From assembly GCA_900751755.1 (NCBI GenBank), contig CAADSP010000083.1, positions 1 to 31,506 of the forward strand: a stretch of 31,506 nt of DNA, given 5' to 3'. The notes beneath the pieces are model-generated. The model did not search any database, had not been told where the DNA came from, and was given only the letters and a program-made list of their open reading frames with translations. The position numbers and the translations under genes were made by a program. Origin of the DNA: an uncultured Collinsella sp. (lineage in GTDB: Bacteria; Actinomycetota; Coriobacteriia; Coriobacteriales; Coriobacteriaceae). This document shows, in pieces, positions 22,344 to 29,983 of this stretch; positions within the stretch are counted from its first letter, which is position 1; each line of letters begins with the position of its first letter.

Positions 22344-23072
22344 GCGGAGCTTGCTGGTCTCGAAGTACTCGGGGAACTGGTCCAGAACCTCGGTTTGGTT
22401 GCGGAACATCATATGCAGGTGCTTGCTGACCAAAAAGCTCGCTTCGATGGGGTCGCGACCGGCGATAGCGCGGCGAATCTGCTTGTGCTCGTTCACGATG
22501 TCCTGATTGTCGAGAACTTGCGTGGCAGCGCGCAGCCAGCGGAAGCGCTCTAGGTCGGCATTGGTCTCTTCGAGCCACGACCACACGGTGCTGCGACATG
22601 CGATGCTAAAGATCATGTGGTGCATGAGGTTATCGCTCAAAAAGAAGCCGATGCGATCCTCATCGGCCATGGCCTTTTCCTGCAGCGCGATGGCTCGGTC
22701 GAGCTGCTCGATGCCTGCCGAGGTGGCGCGCGCACAGCACTCCACGATTACCTGCTTTTCCAGATGCTCGCGGATGTAACAGGCACTCTCGGCAAGGGTG
22801 AGGTTGATGGGCGAGACGTAGGTGCCGCTTTGGGGCACGGTGCGCACCAGGCCTTCCTGCGCCAAGCGGACCAAAGCCTCGCGCACAGGGGTGCGCCCCA
22901 TATCCAGGTCATCGCAAAGTTGCTTGACGCCCAGCTTTTCGCCCGGCTTGTAGTCCAGGTAGACGATTTTGCGTCGAATGGTGTGGTAGGACTGGTCCTG
23001 TAGGCTCGTTTCCTGCTCGCCGACGTGCATCGATTCTTCCATAGCGCCTCGCAACTGTTCTATCAAACTCAT
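22341..23072 (-). CDS. GntR-family transcriptional regulator, FCD domain
   Basis: The protein (243 residues from 23072) has an N-terminal winged helix (about 25-88) with GVKQLCDDLDMGRTPVREALVRLAQEGLVRTVPQSGTYVS, the FadR/GntR signature. An all-helical FCD ligand domain follows, with CYIREHLEKQVIVECCARA, HHMIF and EHKQIRRAI supplying the usual His/Arg positions. The start is uncertain: 23072 has no clear ribosome site, while ATGs at 23042 (after GAGG) and 23030 (after GGAAG) are better served. It is divergent from the YeiH-type exporter and likely controls it. The stop codon lies in repeat A2. Confidence 0.9.
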   Translation of the reverse strand: MSLIEQLRGAMEESMHVGEQETSLQDQSYHTIRRKIVYLDYKPGEKLGVKQLCDDLDMGRTPVREALVRLAQEGLVRTVPQSGTYVSPINLTLAESACYIREHLEKQVIVECCARATSAGIEQLDRAIALQEKAMADEDRIGFFLSDNLMHHMIFSIACRSTVWSWLEETNADLERFRWLRAATQVLDNQDIVNEHKQIRRAIAGRDPIEASFLVSKHLHMMFRNQTEVLDQFPEYFETSKLR

Positions 23073-23160
23073 ATGTCAGTTGTTAATTATGCCGCGAATC
23101 AGCTCTCCGCGGTGGGTAATTCGGCTGTTGCCTGAGAACTATTGCGGCATCTTAGTCTGT

Positions 23161-23210
23161 GTTTGCGTAAGGCTGCGCTCAATGTTGCCGTATCATAAGC
23201 CGTCGCAAAC
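23161..23210. promoter_or_regulatory. Inverted repeat in the GntR-yeiH divergent region
   Basis: GTTTGCG (23161-23167) and CGCAAAC (23204-23210), with inner GGCT/AGCC, flank a TATCAT sequence (23191-23196) that could be a -10 for the exporter. Possible operator of the adjacent GntR regulator. Confidence 0.3.
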
Positions 23211-23235
23211 GTGAAATAGAAAGAAGGAATCCCAT

Positions 23236-24270
23236 ATGCAACTGGCAAATATCGTTCGCGAGCGCTGGAAAGGCGTCTTGTTCTGCCTAATCGTCGCCAT
23301 TCCCGCGACGTTGCTCGGCAAACAGATTGAGGTGGTCGGCGGTCCGGTATTTGCCATCCTCTTTGGCATGGTCCTGGCGCTCGTCTTTCCCAAGAATCGT
23401 CGCGAACAGCTCGCCGCTGGCGTCACCTATACGTCCAAAAAAGTCTTGCAGTACGCGGTTATCCTGCTTGGCTTTGGCATGAACCTCTCCCAGATTCTGT
23501 CCAAGGGCGCCCAGTCGCTGCCGATTATCGTGGCGACAATCTCGACCTCGCTTGTCATCGCCTTTGTGCTCTGCCGCGTTATGAACGTGCCGGGCAAGAT
23601 CGCGACGCTTGTGGGTGTGGGTTCGTCGATTTGCGGCGGTTCTGCCATCGCCGCGACCGCACCCGTCATCGATGCCGACGATCGCGAGATTGCCCAGGCC
23701 ATTTCGGTCATCTTCCTGTTTAACGTTATCGCGGCGCTCGTGTTTCCGACGCTCGGCGGCATGCTCGGGCTGACCAACGAGGGCTTTGGCCTGTTTGCCG
23801 GCACCGCCATCAACGACACCTCGTCCGTAGCGGCTGCGGCGAGTGCCTGGGACAGCATGCATCCCGGCGCCAATGTGCTCGAGAGCGCCACGGTGGTCAA
23901 GCTTACCAGGACGCTGGCCATTATCCCCATCACGTTGGTCCTCGCATGCTGGCAGATGCATCTGGCGCGCAAAGCCGGCGGCGACGCCAAAAGCACGTTC
24001 TCCCTTAAACGCGCGTTTCCCATGTTTGTGCTGTTCTTTGTGCTGGCGAGCGTGATCACCACGGTGTTTCAGCTTCCCGTGTCCATCACGGCGCCCATCA
24101 AGGAACTGTCGAAGTTCTTTATTGTGATGGCCATGGCCGCTATTGGTTTTAATACCGATATCGTCGAGCTGGCCAAAAAGGGCGGCAAGCCCATCGCATT
24201 GGGCTTTTGCTGCTGGATTGGCATTGCGTGCATGAGTTTGGGAATGCAACACGTACTGGGAATCTGGTAG
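23236..24270 (+). CDS. YeiH-family putative sulfate exporter (UPF0324)
   Basis: The 344-residue integral membrane protein has about ten hydrophobic segments. It carries the family segments GPVFAILFGMVLALV, YAVILLGFGMNLSQI, VGVGSSICGGSAIAATAPVI and GTAINDTSSVAAAASAW. Members are annotated as putative sulfate or thiosulfate exporters; some respond to taurine or sulfite metabolism, but transport has rarely been shown. AAGGA precedes the ATG. It is divergent from a GntR/FCD regulator, a common pairing for this family with a dedicated regulator (elsewhere often LysR). No sulfur-metabolism gene is adjacent. Confidence 0.9.
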   Translation: MQLANIVRERWKGVLFCLIVAIPATLLGKQIEVVGGPVFAILFGMVLALVFPKNRREQLAAGVTYTSKKVLQYAVILLGFGMNLSQILSKGAQSLPIIVATISTSLVIAFVLCRVMNVPGKIATLVGVGSSICGGSAIAATAPVIDADDREIAQAISVIFLFNVIAALVFPTLGGMLGLTNEGFGLFAGTAINDTSSVAAAASAWDSMHPGANVLESATVVKLTRTLAIIPITLVLACWQMHLARKAGGDAKSTFSLKRAFPMFVLFFVLASVITTVFQLPVSITAPIKELSKFFIVMAMAAIGFNTDIVELAKKGGKPIALGFCCWIGIACMSLGMQHVLGIW

Positions 24271-24320
24271 AGAAGTAGCTTATTTGCGTGTTGCGTGCTG
24301 GTGAGCGCATTCTCACGGTG

Positions 24321-24389
24321 GAGCGATAGGAGCTCTTGCGGGTATGGCTTGTCCGCAGGTTTATAAGTCCCGAAGAGCTCTTATCGCCC
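24321..24389. other. Large imperfect hairpin between yeiH and the Fis-type regulator
   Basis: CGATAGGAGCTCTT (24324-24337) pairs with AAGAGCTCTTATCG (24373-24386) with one wobble, and GGG/CCC extends it inward. TTGCGG and CCGCAG inside offer an alternative hairpin. A smaller GTGAG/CTCAC hairpin (24301-24315) precedes it. There is no T tract, so it may be a leader structure of the next gene. Confidence 0.5.
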
Positions 24390-24536
24390 CGCCAGGATGG
24401 CGATGCGGGGCAACACCTATACTCGCAGGACGGCGCTTTCTGCCCTATAGTGTTTGGTGAGCAATATCGTTCAATTTTGAAACACTCGGTCGTGCGACCG
24501 TCGGCGGTTGCACGTCGCCGCGGACAGGGGCAAATC

Positions 24537-25754
24537 ATGGATAGCGATGCCAAGCTGAACATCTTGACCGATGCCCTAGCTGCTGCCGGGGCCTCGGCAT
24601 TGGCAATCGATGCGCGTGGGGACGTCGCGATCTCGACCATGAATGACGCGGCGCTTGAGCGGGATGTGGCGACTTTTGTCGCTGAGCGCTTCGACCGTAT
24701 AGGAGACGGCGCGCGTCTGGTTATGGGGCGTGAGGGTACGCGCCTGAGCCTGACCGTTCGCCCCACCGACAAAGAGGGCGGGGGCCTTTGGGTCGTCGTG
24801 GTCCGCGAGGTGCGCGGTGCCGCGGCGCATGCGGGTATCGAGTGGCTCAACGCCGACGAAGTTGAGGCCCGCTACGAATCGAGCGCGTACGGCATCGTTG
24901 AGGGGGCGGCCTCGGTGGCTGCGCCGGTTGCAGAGAGTTACGCGCGCGGTGTGCCCCTTATGCTCGAGGGCGAGCTGGGAGCGGGTCAGGTCGAGATCGC
25001 CAAGCGCCTCTACCTGGACGGTCCTTTTGCCGATCAGCCCTTTGTTTCCGTTGCGCTCGATGAGCTCACCGAGCGCGGTTGGCGCCATGTGCTCAAAAGC
25101 GCCGAATCGCCGTTGTTCCAAACGGGGCTGACCCTTTGCATTGAGGGCTGGAACGCGGTTGGCCCCCAGCGCCTCCGCGAGCTGGTCTCCACGATGGCCG
25201 ACACCGCGTTGGCGACGCGCTGCCATGTGGTGCTGACGGCGAATGACATCCCGGGCGGCGGCGAAAGTGATCAAGCCGCCTTTGTGACCGAGCGCTTCGC
25301 CTGTGCGGTGAGCGTGGCGCCGACAATCGCCGAGCAGGGGGCCGCGTCGACGAAGGTTGCGCGCTATTTGGAATATCTCGCTGATGCATTTGGGACGGCA
25401 GCGCCCACGCTGTCTGCCGCGGCGACGAAGACGCTCGATGCTTACCGCTGGCCGCGCAATTATCTGCAGCTCCGCGAGGTCTCGGAACGACTGTATATAT
25501 TGGTGGGGACGGGCACGGTGGACCGCGTTGTGGCGGAGGAAGTGCTCGCCCAAGAGGACGTGATTAAGACCGCAACCTTTGGCGCCCCGACGCTCGAAAG
25601 TGACCTGTATATCCTGCGACCGCTGGCCGATACCGAGCGAGATATCGCGCATCTGGTTGTAGACCATCTCCACGGCAACCGAACCCGTGCGGCGGAGGTG
25701 CTGGGCATAAGCCGTACAACGCTGTGGCGCTTGCTGAAGGACGATGACCGTTGA
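24537..25754 (+). CDS. Fis-type HTH regulator with decayed NtrC-like AAA+ domain
   Basis: The 405-residue protein resembles the C-terminal two thirds of sigma54-type activators. Residues 130-330 follow the AAA+ layout: MLEGELGAGQVEIAKRLY (143-160) in place of Walker A, then LCIEGW, VVLTANDIPGG and DAYRWPRNYLQLREV near the sensor-2 region. The P-loop lysine is replaced by Q151, and the GAFTGA loop that contacts sigma54 is absent. A C-terminal Fis-type HTH (GNRTRAAEVLGISRTTLWRLLKDD, about 380-403) is clear. It therefore probably binds DNA without ATP-driven activation. The N-terminal 100 residues look like a small sensor domain. GGGG precedes the ATG; the longer frame from 24336 runs through a hairpin and is unlikely. 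Confidence 0.75.
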   Translation: MDSDAKLNILTDALAAAGASALAIDARGDVAISTMNDAALERDVATFVAERFDRIGDGARLVMGREGTRLSLTVRPTDKEGGGLWVVVVREVRGAAAHAGIEWLNADEVEARYESSAYGIVEGAASVAAPVAESYARGVPLMLEGELGAGQVEIAKRLYLDGPFADQPFVSVALDELTERGWRHVLKSAESPLFQTGLTLCIEGWNAVGPQRLRELVSTMADTALATRCHVVLTANDIPGGGESDQAAFVTERFACAVSVAPTIAEQGAASTKVARYLEYLADAFGTAAPTLSAAATKTLDAYRWPRNYLQLREVSERLYILVGTGTVDRVVAEEVLAQEDVIKTATFGAPTLESDLYILRPLADTERDIAHLVVDHLHGNRTRAAEVLGISRTTLWRLLKDDDR

Positions 25755-25838
25755 GCGAGGCGCCCGTGACCGCGCGCGACGCGTGTGCTACAGTCCAAAG
25801 CGTTATTGTTTCGATTTGGTTACGGCGTGCGAGGGCAT

Positions 25839-26414
25839 ATGGCTGAGACTTCAAAACCGAGCCGCAGAAGGCGGAGCGCCGCGCCGGTTAACCGACGCAC
25901 AACATCGGTGACGTGGGGCAAACACGCCTCGGGGTTTGATGGCTCGTTCAAGCGCACTAAATACGGCTATCCTTCGGCAAGCGCCCGCTTGGCAATGCAG
26001 GCAGAGTCCTCGCTGTGGGGCCGCAAACGCGTGGTGGGCTCAAAGCTCAAGCACGACGGAACGCTCGGCTACATCAGCCGCGGGGCGGCTCGTCGCAGCG
26101 GGCTCAACCCGGCTGGTTGGCATCGTTATGTGCCGATCGTGGCCGTCGTTGCAGTGATCGTCATCGCACTCGCCGCGCTTGGCTACGCCGGCGGTGGCGC
26201 CAACTTGGACGCAGTGTTTAAATCGCCCGAGCTCGCGCATGCAGGTACAGAAGTTGTCGAGGGCGCTCAGACCCAGACGGGCGTCGCGCCCCAGCGCGGC
26301 ATCGTCGCGGCGGCTACCACCATCGCCGACGCGCAAAAGGACGAGGACGAACAAGGCAGCGAAGCCGAAACGGCCCAGACGAACGAAACGACGACAACTC
26401 AAATATCAACATAG
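25839..26414 (+). CDS. Hypothetical single-pass membrane protein
   Basis: I do not recognise this 191-residue protein. It has a very basic N-terminal part (about 1-95) rich in R, S and K, including SRRRRSAAPVNRRTT and KHASGFDGSFKRTKYGY. One TM helix (about 97-116, YVPIVAVVAVIVIALAALGY) follows, then an acidic, Thr/Gln-rich tail. By the positive-inside rule the N-terminus is cytoplasmic and the tail external. GAGGG lies before the ATG. It is 84 bp after the Fis-type regulator and could be co-transcribed. The frame extends upstream to 25785 but without support. Confidence 0.7.
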   Translation: MAETSKPSRRRRSAAPVNRRTTSVTWGKHASGFDGSFKRTKYGYPSASARLAMQAESSLWGRKRVVGSKLKHDGTLGYISRGAARRSGLNPAGWHRYVPIVAVVAVIVIALAALGYAGGGANLDAVFKSPELAHAGTEVVEGAQTQTGVAPQRGIVAAATTIADAQKDEDEQGSEAETAQTNETTTTQIST

Positions 26415-26417
26415 CTT

Positions 26418-26450
26418 GCCGGCAGAAGGGGACGTTCCTTTTCTGCCGGC
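26418..26450. repeat. GGGGACGTTCC-loop hairpin repeat, type C
   Basis: GCCGGCAGAA (26418-26427) pairs with TTCTGCCGGC (26441-26450) around GGGGACGTTCCTT. It lies 3 bp after one stop codon and 20 bp from the stop of the convergent nitroreductase. The loop resembles types A and B; the arms do not. Confidence 0.8.
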
Positions 26451-26469
26451 AGTTTGGGACACTCCTGCG

Positions 26470-26991
26470 CTACTTGACGTACACCACGTTGTCGCGGCGC
26501 GGCTTTGCCTCGGGTAGCGTGTCCTCGGCGTAGCCAAGAATGCAGTTACCGACACCGCGCAGGCTGCCGTCGGCGGGCAGGCCCCAGCTGGCCAGCAGCT
26601 CCAGGCCCTCGGGCGAGTCAAAGACCTCATGCGCGCGGTGAATCCAGCACGAATCGACACCCAGTGCATAGGCGGCGTTGAGCAAGTTGCCCATGGCGAG
26701 CGAGCCGTCTTCCAGATGTGTGGGCACGCTGCGGTCAACCAGCACCACCACAACGGTCTTGGCGCCATAGAAGGGGTCGCTGTTGCTGCCCATGACTTGC
26801 GCGTTGAGCTGCGAGAGACGCTCGACGGTCGCGGGGTCGGTGACGGCGACAAACGTCACCGGCTGGCGGCCCATGCCGCTCGGTGCATATTGGCCGGCTT
26901 CGATAATACGTGCAAGCTTTTCGGCCTCGACGGGACGATCGCTGTAGTTGCGGCAGCTGCGGCGGTGAATGAGTGCTTCGATAGTCTCCAT
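26470..26991 (-). CDS. Nitroreductase-family FMN oxidoreductase
   Basis: The 173-residue flavoprotein opens METIEALIHRRSCRNYSDRPVE, the classic nitroreductase start in which RRSCRxY contacts FMN phosphate. It has AGQYAPSGMGRQPVTFVAV, DGSLAMGNLLNAAYALGVDSCWI and a closing GYAEDTLPEAKPRRDNVVYV, also family-typical. Such enzymes use NAD(P)H to reduce nitro compounds, quinones or flavins in the cytoplasm; the substrate is not predictable. GGAGACACC precedes the ATG at 26991; the 32 residues further upstream in frame are not family-like. The gene is monocistronic, ending next to the type C hairpin. Confidence 0.9.
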   Translation of the reverse strand: METIEALIHRRSCRNYSDRPVEAEKLARIIEAGQYAPSGMGRQPVTFVAVTDPATVERLSQLNAQVMGSNSDPFYGAKTVVVVLVDRSVPTHLEDGSLAMGNLLNAAYALGVDSCWIHRAHEVFDSPEGLELLASWGLPADGSLRGVGNCILGYAEDTLPEAKPRRDNVVYVK

Positions 26992-27285
26992 GGTGTCTCC
27001 TTGCGGTGGCGTTGCAGATGCCCCGTTCATACCCGTCGGGCTCAAACGATAGACGGTCAATTGCCCGGCCAAAAGGATAGATTCCAATTGGGAAAGTAGG
27101 TTTGCATAAAAGTACCTTCAGAATGTGACAAACAAATGGGATGGTTAAACGTTTTATCCCGTCTACCCTGCGGTTTTTTACCACTTGCCTAAATGACGAA
27201 CGCATAACCTCTGATAAAGGTTTTACTAAAGGAGTACCAACGTTTATCAATGCGCCGTGGTGGCGCCGGGCCAGGAGGTAACATC

Positions 27286-27576
27286 ATGTTCCAGGCTGGA
27301 GATGTCGTCGAGACCGATTTCGAAGGATTTCTGAAGCTGCTGCGTTCCAAGACGCGCGCTTTCGTGTCGATCAACGATCACGAGTACTACATCACGCACA
27401 CCGATGGCTATTGGCGTGTTCAGGATTGCGAGGCCCTCAACGACAAGGGCCACTTTACTGACTGTTCTGAGTTGGTCAACACGGTCTGCGAGGTCGTCGA
27501 GCTGCCGTGGATTGCCGGCAAGAGCCTGCATGACAGCTTCTCGGGCGCTACGGTCTATGAGGCCGTCGCCGCTTAA
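27286..27576 (+). CDS. Small conserved-looking hypothetical protein (96 residues)
   Basis: I cannot name this family. The 96-residue acidic protein (FQAGDVVETDFEGFLKLL ... FVSINDHEYYITHTDGYWRVQDCEALNDKGHFTDCSELV) has no signal or TM segment and three cysteines. A strong AGGAGG (27273-27278) lies 7 nt before the ATG and normal codon use continues, so it is probably well translated. GCGCC and GGCGC (27252-27256, 27262-27266) form a small hairpin just upstream of the ribosome site. A strong terminator follows. It stands alone, facing away from the nitroreductase. Confidence 0.75.
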   Translation: MFQAGDVVETDFEGFLKLLRSKTRAFVSINDHEYYITHTDGYWRVQDCEALNDKGHFTDCSELVNTVCEVVELPWIAGKSLHDSFSGATVYEAVAA

Positions 27577-27602
27577 CAGGCAATAAAACCCGATTTTCAC
27601 GT

Positions 27603-27638
27603 GACCGCTGGCGCCGCCCCCGCGCCGGCGGTCTTTTT
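27603..27638 (+). terminator. Intrinsic terminator after the 96-residue ORF
   Basis: GACCGCTGGCGC (27603-27614) pairs with GCGCCGGCGGTC (27622-27633) with one wobble, followed by TTTTT. Confidence 0.88.
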
Positions 27639-27681
27639 CTGCCGATAGGCCATAAAAATGCACGCATTTGCGGAGAGCCTG

Positions 27682-27743
27682 TTGACGATAGTCAAAACTC
27701 GGACTAATCTAGAGACACATAATTGGTCAAAAATCGGACAATT
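27682..27743 (+). promoter_or_regulatory. Promoter and twin operators of the marR-ABC operon
   Basis: TTGACG (27682-27687) and TAATCT (27705-27710) are 17 bp apart. GTCAAAACTCGGAC (27691-27704) lies in the spacer, and GTCAAAAATCGGAC (27726-27739) recurs 35 bp downstream with one difference. Each copy sits in a palindrome: TAGTC/GACTA for the first and AATTG/CAATT for the second. MarR proteins bind such palindromes, so repression of its own operon is likely. Confidence 0.7.
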
Positions 27744-27757
27744 GAATGGTGGGATAG

Positions 27758-28258
27758 ATGAATAGTGCGGTTACGCTGGTCGACTTCGATCGGTTGCTCA
27801 ATGGACTCGACCATATCTATTCGGAGTTCTCGCGCGCCTGCGGCCTTTCGGACTGCGCCTATTGGATGCTCGTCGACACTAGCACGGCGGGCAGCAGTAT
27901 TGCCGTAAGCCGTCTGACAAGCGAATGGTTCTACAGCAAGCAGACCATCAACTCGGCAATTAAAACCTTGACGGCGCGGGGCTTCGCAACGTTGGGGTTT
28001 GCCGAAGGCAGTCGTAAGAACAAGGTTGTGAGCCTGACCGAAGAGGGCAGGCGATTTGCCGAGCGTTATGCGCTGCCGGCACTCAAGGCCGAGCAGCGAG
28101 CCTTTGGCGCGCTTGAGCCATGTGAGCAGCGCGAGATTATGCGCTTGATCGGCAAATTCTCTCAGGTGCTCGGCGATGAGTGCGATGCCTTTAAGCAGCA
28201 TATCGCTGCCGAGAGCCAAGCCGAGAATCAAGGTGAGGGGGAGTCGTGCGACTGTTAA
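27758..28258 (+). CDS. MarR-family transcriptional regulator
   Basis: The 166-residue protein has the winged-helix MarR core (about 35-125): LTSEWFYSKQTINSAIKTLTARGFATLGFAEGSRKNKVVSLTEEGRRFAERY, that is, recognition helix, wing with basic tip, and the LTEEGR signature. Flanking helices would form the dimer interface and the ligand pocket. It opens the operon: its 3' end overlaps the first ABC gene by 13 bases. The promoter region carries two copies of a 14-base site, so it is expected to repress itself and the exporter until a drug or metabolite binds. Confidence 0.9.
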   Translation: MNSAVTLVDFDRLLNGLDHIYSEFSRACGLSDCAYWMLVDTSTAGSSIAVSRLTSEWFYSKQTINSAIKTLTARGFATLGFAEGSRKNKVVSLTEEGRRFAERYALPALKAEQRAFGALEPCEQREIMRLIGKFSQVLGDECDAFKQHIAAESQAENQGEGESCDC

Positions 28259-29982
28259 TGAGGTTTTTGAAGCCCTACCGAGGGCTTGTCGCAGTGACGC
28301 TGCTGGTGCTGCTGGTGGATAACGTCGGTACGCTGCTGGTTCCCACGATGCTGGCGAACATGGTCAACACCGGTATTACCACGGGCGATGTCGACTACAT
28401 TTTACGCAACGGCCTATACATGTTTATTGCGACGAGCATGGCTAGCGGCGGCACGGTGCTGGGCTGCTATCTTTCGGCGCGCCTGGCCGCCAACGTGGCT
28501 TGCGATATCCGCAATGCCGTGTACGACAAATCGCTCGAGCTCGCGGCCAGCGATTTTGAGCGCTTTGGCACCGGATCGATGATCACGCGTTCGCTCAACG
28601 ACATCAACGTGATTCAGCAGGCGATTCTGCAGACGATTCAGCTGGTGCTGCCCGTGCCGTTTTTGGCTGTGGCGGGCATCATCTTCGCCTGGTTTATCGA
28701 TCCCGCCATGGGCACGCTTCTGGGCGTAGTCGTTGCGATCGTGCTCGTAGCGGCGGTCTTTACGGTGGCTAACGCCGCGCCGATCTTTATGCGCTTGCAG
28801 AGCTTTATCGACCGCATGAACGTGGTGCTGCGCGAAAACATCGTGGGCGTGCGCGTCATCCGTGCGTTTAACAAGGAGCGTCACGAGGAGCGGCGCCTGG
28901 ACGAGGTGTTTAGCGAATACGCCGCCAACGCCATCAAAGTCAACCACCTGTTTGTGGGCCTCGACAGCTCAAGCTTCTTTTTGATGAACATCGCCGAGGT
29001 GGCGGTGCTGTGGGTGGGCGGCAACCGCGTAGGCGCCCACGCCATGCAGATTGCGAGTATCTCGGCGGTGCTGGAGTATGCAATTCTGATCCTGTTCTTT
29101 GTGATGATGGCGCAGATGGTGGTGCTGACGCTTCCGCGTGCTGCCGCGTGCCTGAACCGTGCGCAGCAGGTGTTGGAGATTGAGCCGAGCATCGTCGATG
29201 GCGAGCGCACGCTGGAGGACGGGGCGCGCGCCCCCCAAGACGAAGCCGATGCGGTGGCCGTGTTCGACCACATGTCGTTTCGCTTTGACGATGCCGACGA
29301 GGACACCCTGTGCGACCTGAGCTTTGCCTGCCGTCGCGGTCAGACGACTGCGATCGTTGGCTCGACAGGCTCGGGCAAATCGACGGTGGCAAAGCTTCTG
29401 CTGCGCTTCCACGATGCCACTAAGGGCTCCATTCGCCTGAATGGTGTGGACCTGCGCGAGCTTACGCAAGACGAAATCCGCGGGCGCATTGCCTATGTGC
29501 CGCAGAAGGCGTGGCTGTTCTCGGGCACGGTGGCGAGCAACCTTCGCTTTGGTAACGAAGGCGCGACCGAGGGCGACATGCTTCACGCGCTTGAGGTTGC
29601 CCAGAGCACCTTTGTACTCGACCAACCGCAGGGGCTCGATACCCCGGTGGCGCAGGGCGGTACGAACTTTTCGGGCGGCCAGCGCCAGCGTTTGGCAATC
29701 GCCCGTGCGCTCATGAAGCATGCCGATCTATATATCTTCGATGACAGTTTTTCGGCCCTGGACTTTAAGACCGATGCCGCCCTGCGTCATGCGTTGCAAG
29801 ACGAGACGCGTGACGCTGCGGTGCTCATCATCGCGCAGCGCATCTCGACAATCTTGCACGCCGACCAGATCGTCGTGCTCAAGGATGGCGAGGTTGTGGG
29901 CTTGGGCACGCATAGCGAGCTTATGGAAACCTGCGAGGTGTATCGCGCCATCGCGGAATCGCAGATGAAGGGAGGTGAGTAG
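28246..29982 (+). CDS. ABC exporter half-transporter with degenerate ATP site
   Basis: The 578-residue half-transporter has an exporter TM domain of six helices (about 12-310) and a C-terminal ATPase. Walker A GSTGSGKST (372-380) and signature FSGGQRQRL are intact. The catalytic Glu after Walker B is Asp (IFDDS, D500), and the switch His is Gln (IIAQRIST, Q531). This pattern marks the non-hydrolytic member of heterodimeric multidrug exporters, pairing with the next gene. It starts at a GTG (28246) closely behind AGGGGGAG; an ATG at 28258 overlapping the marR stop is the alternative, with poorer spacing. The stop is one base before the next ATG. Confidence 0.93.
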   Translation: MRLLMRFLKPYRGLVAVTLLVLLVDNVGTLLVPTMLANMVNTGITTGDVDYILRNGLYMFIATSMASGGTVLGCYLSARLAANVACDIRNAVYDKSLELAASDFERFGTGSMITRSLNDINVIQQAILQTIQLVLPVPFLAVAGIIFAWFIDPAMGTLLGVVVAIVLVAAVFTVANAAPIFMRLQSFIDRMNVVLRENIVGVRVIRAFNKERHEERRLDEVFSEYAANAIKVNHLFVGLDSSSFFLMNIAEVAVLWVGGNRVGAHAMQIASISAVLEYAILILFFVMMAQMVVLTLPRAAACLNRAQQVLEIEPSIVDGERTLEDGARAPQDEADAVAVFDHMSFRFDDADEDTLCDLSFACRRGQTTAIVGSTGSGKSTVAKLLLRFHDATKGSIRLNGVDLRELTQDEIRGRIAYVPQKAWLFSGTVASNLRFGNEGATEGDMLHALEVAQSTFVLDQPQGLDTPVAQGGTNFSGGQRQRLAIARALMKHADLYIFDDSFSALDFKTDAALRHALQDETRDAAVLIIAQRISTILHADQIVVLKDGEVVGLGTHSELMETCEVYRAIAESQMKGGE

Positions 29983-29983
29983 C

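Noticed and set aside
24336..24536. Longer start for the Fis-type regulator at 24336
   Set aside because: The extension runs through a large hairpin, has poor codon use and is not preceded by a ribosome site.
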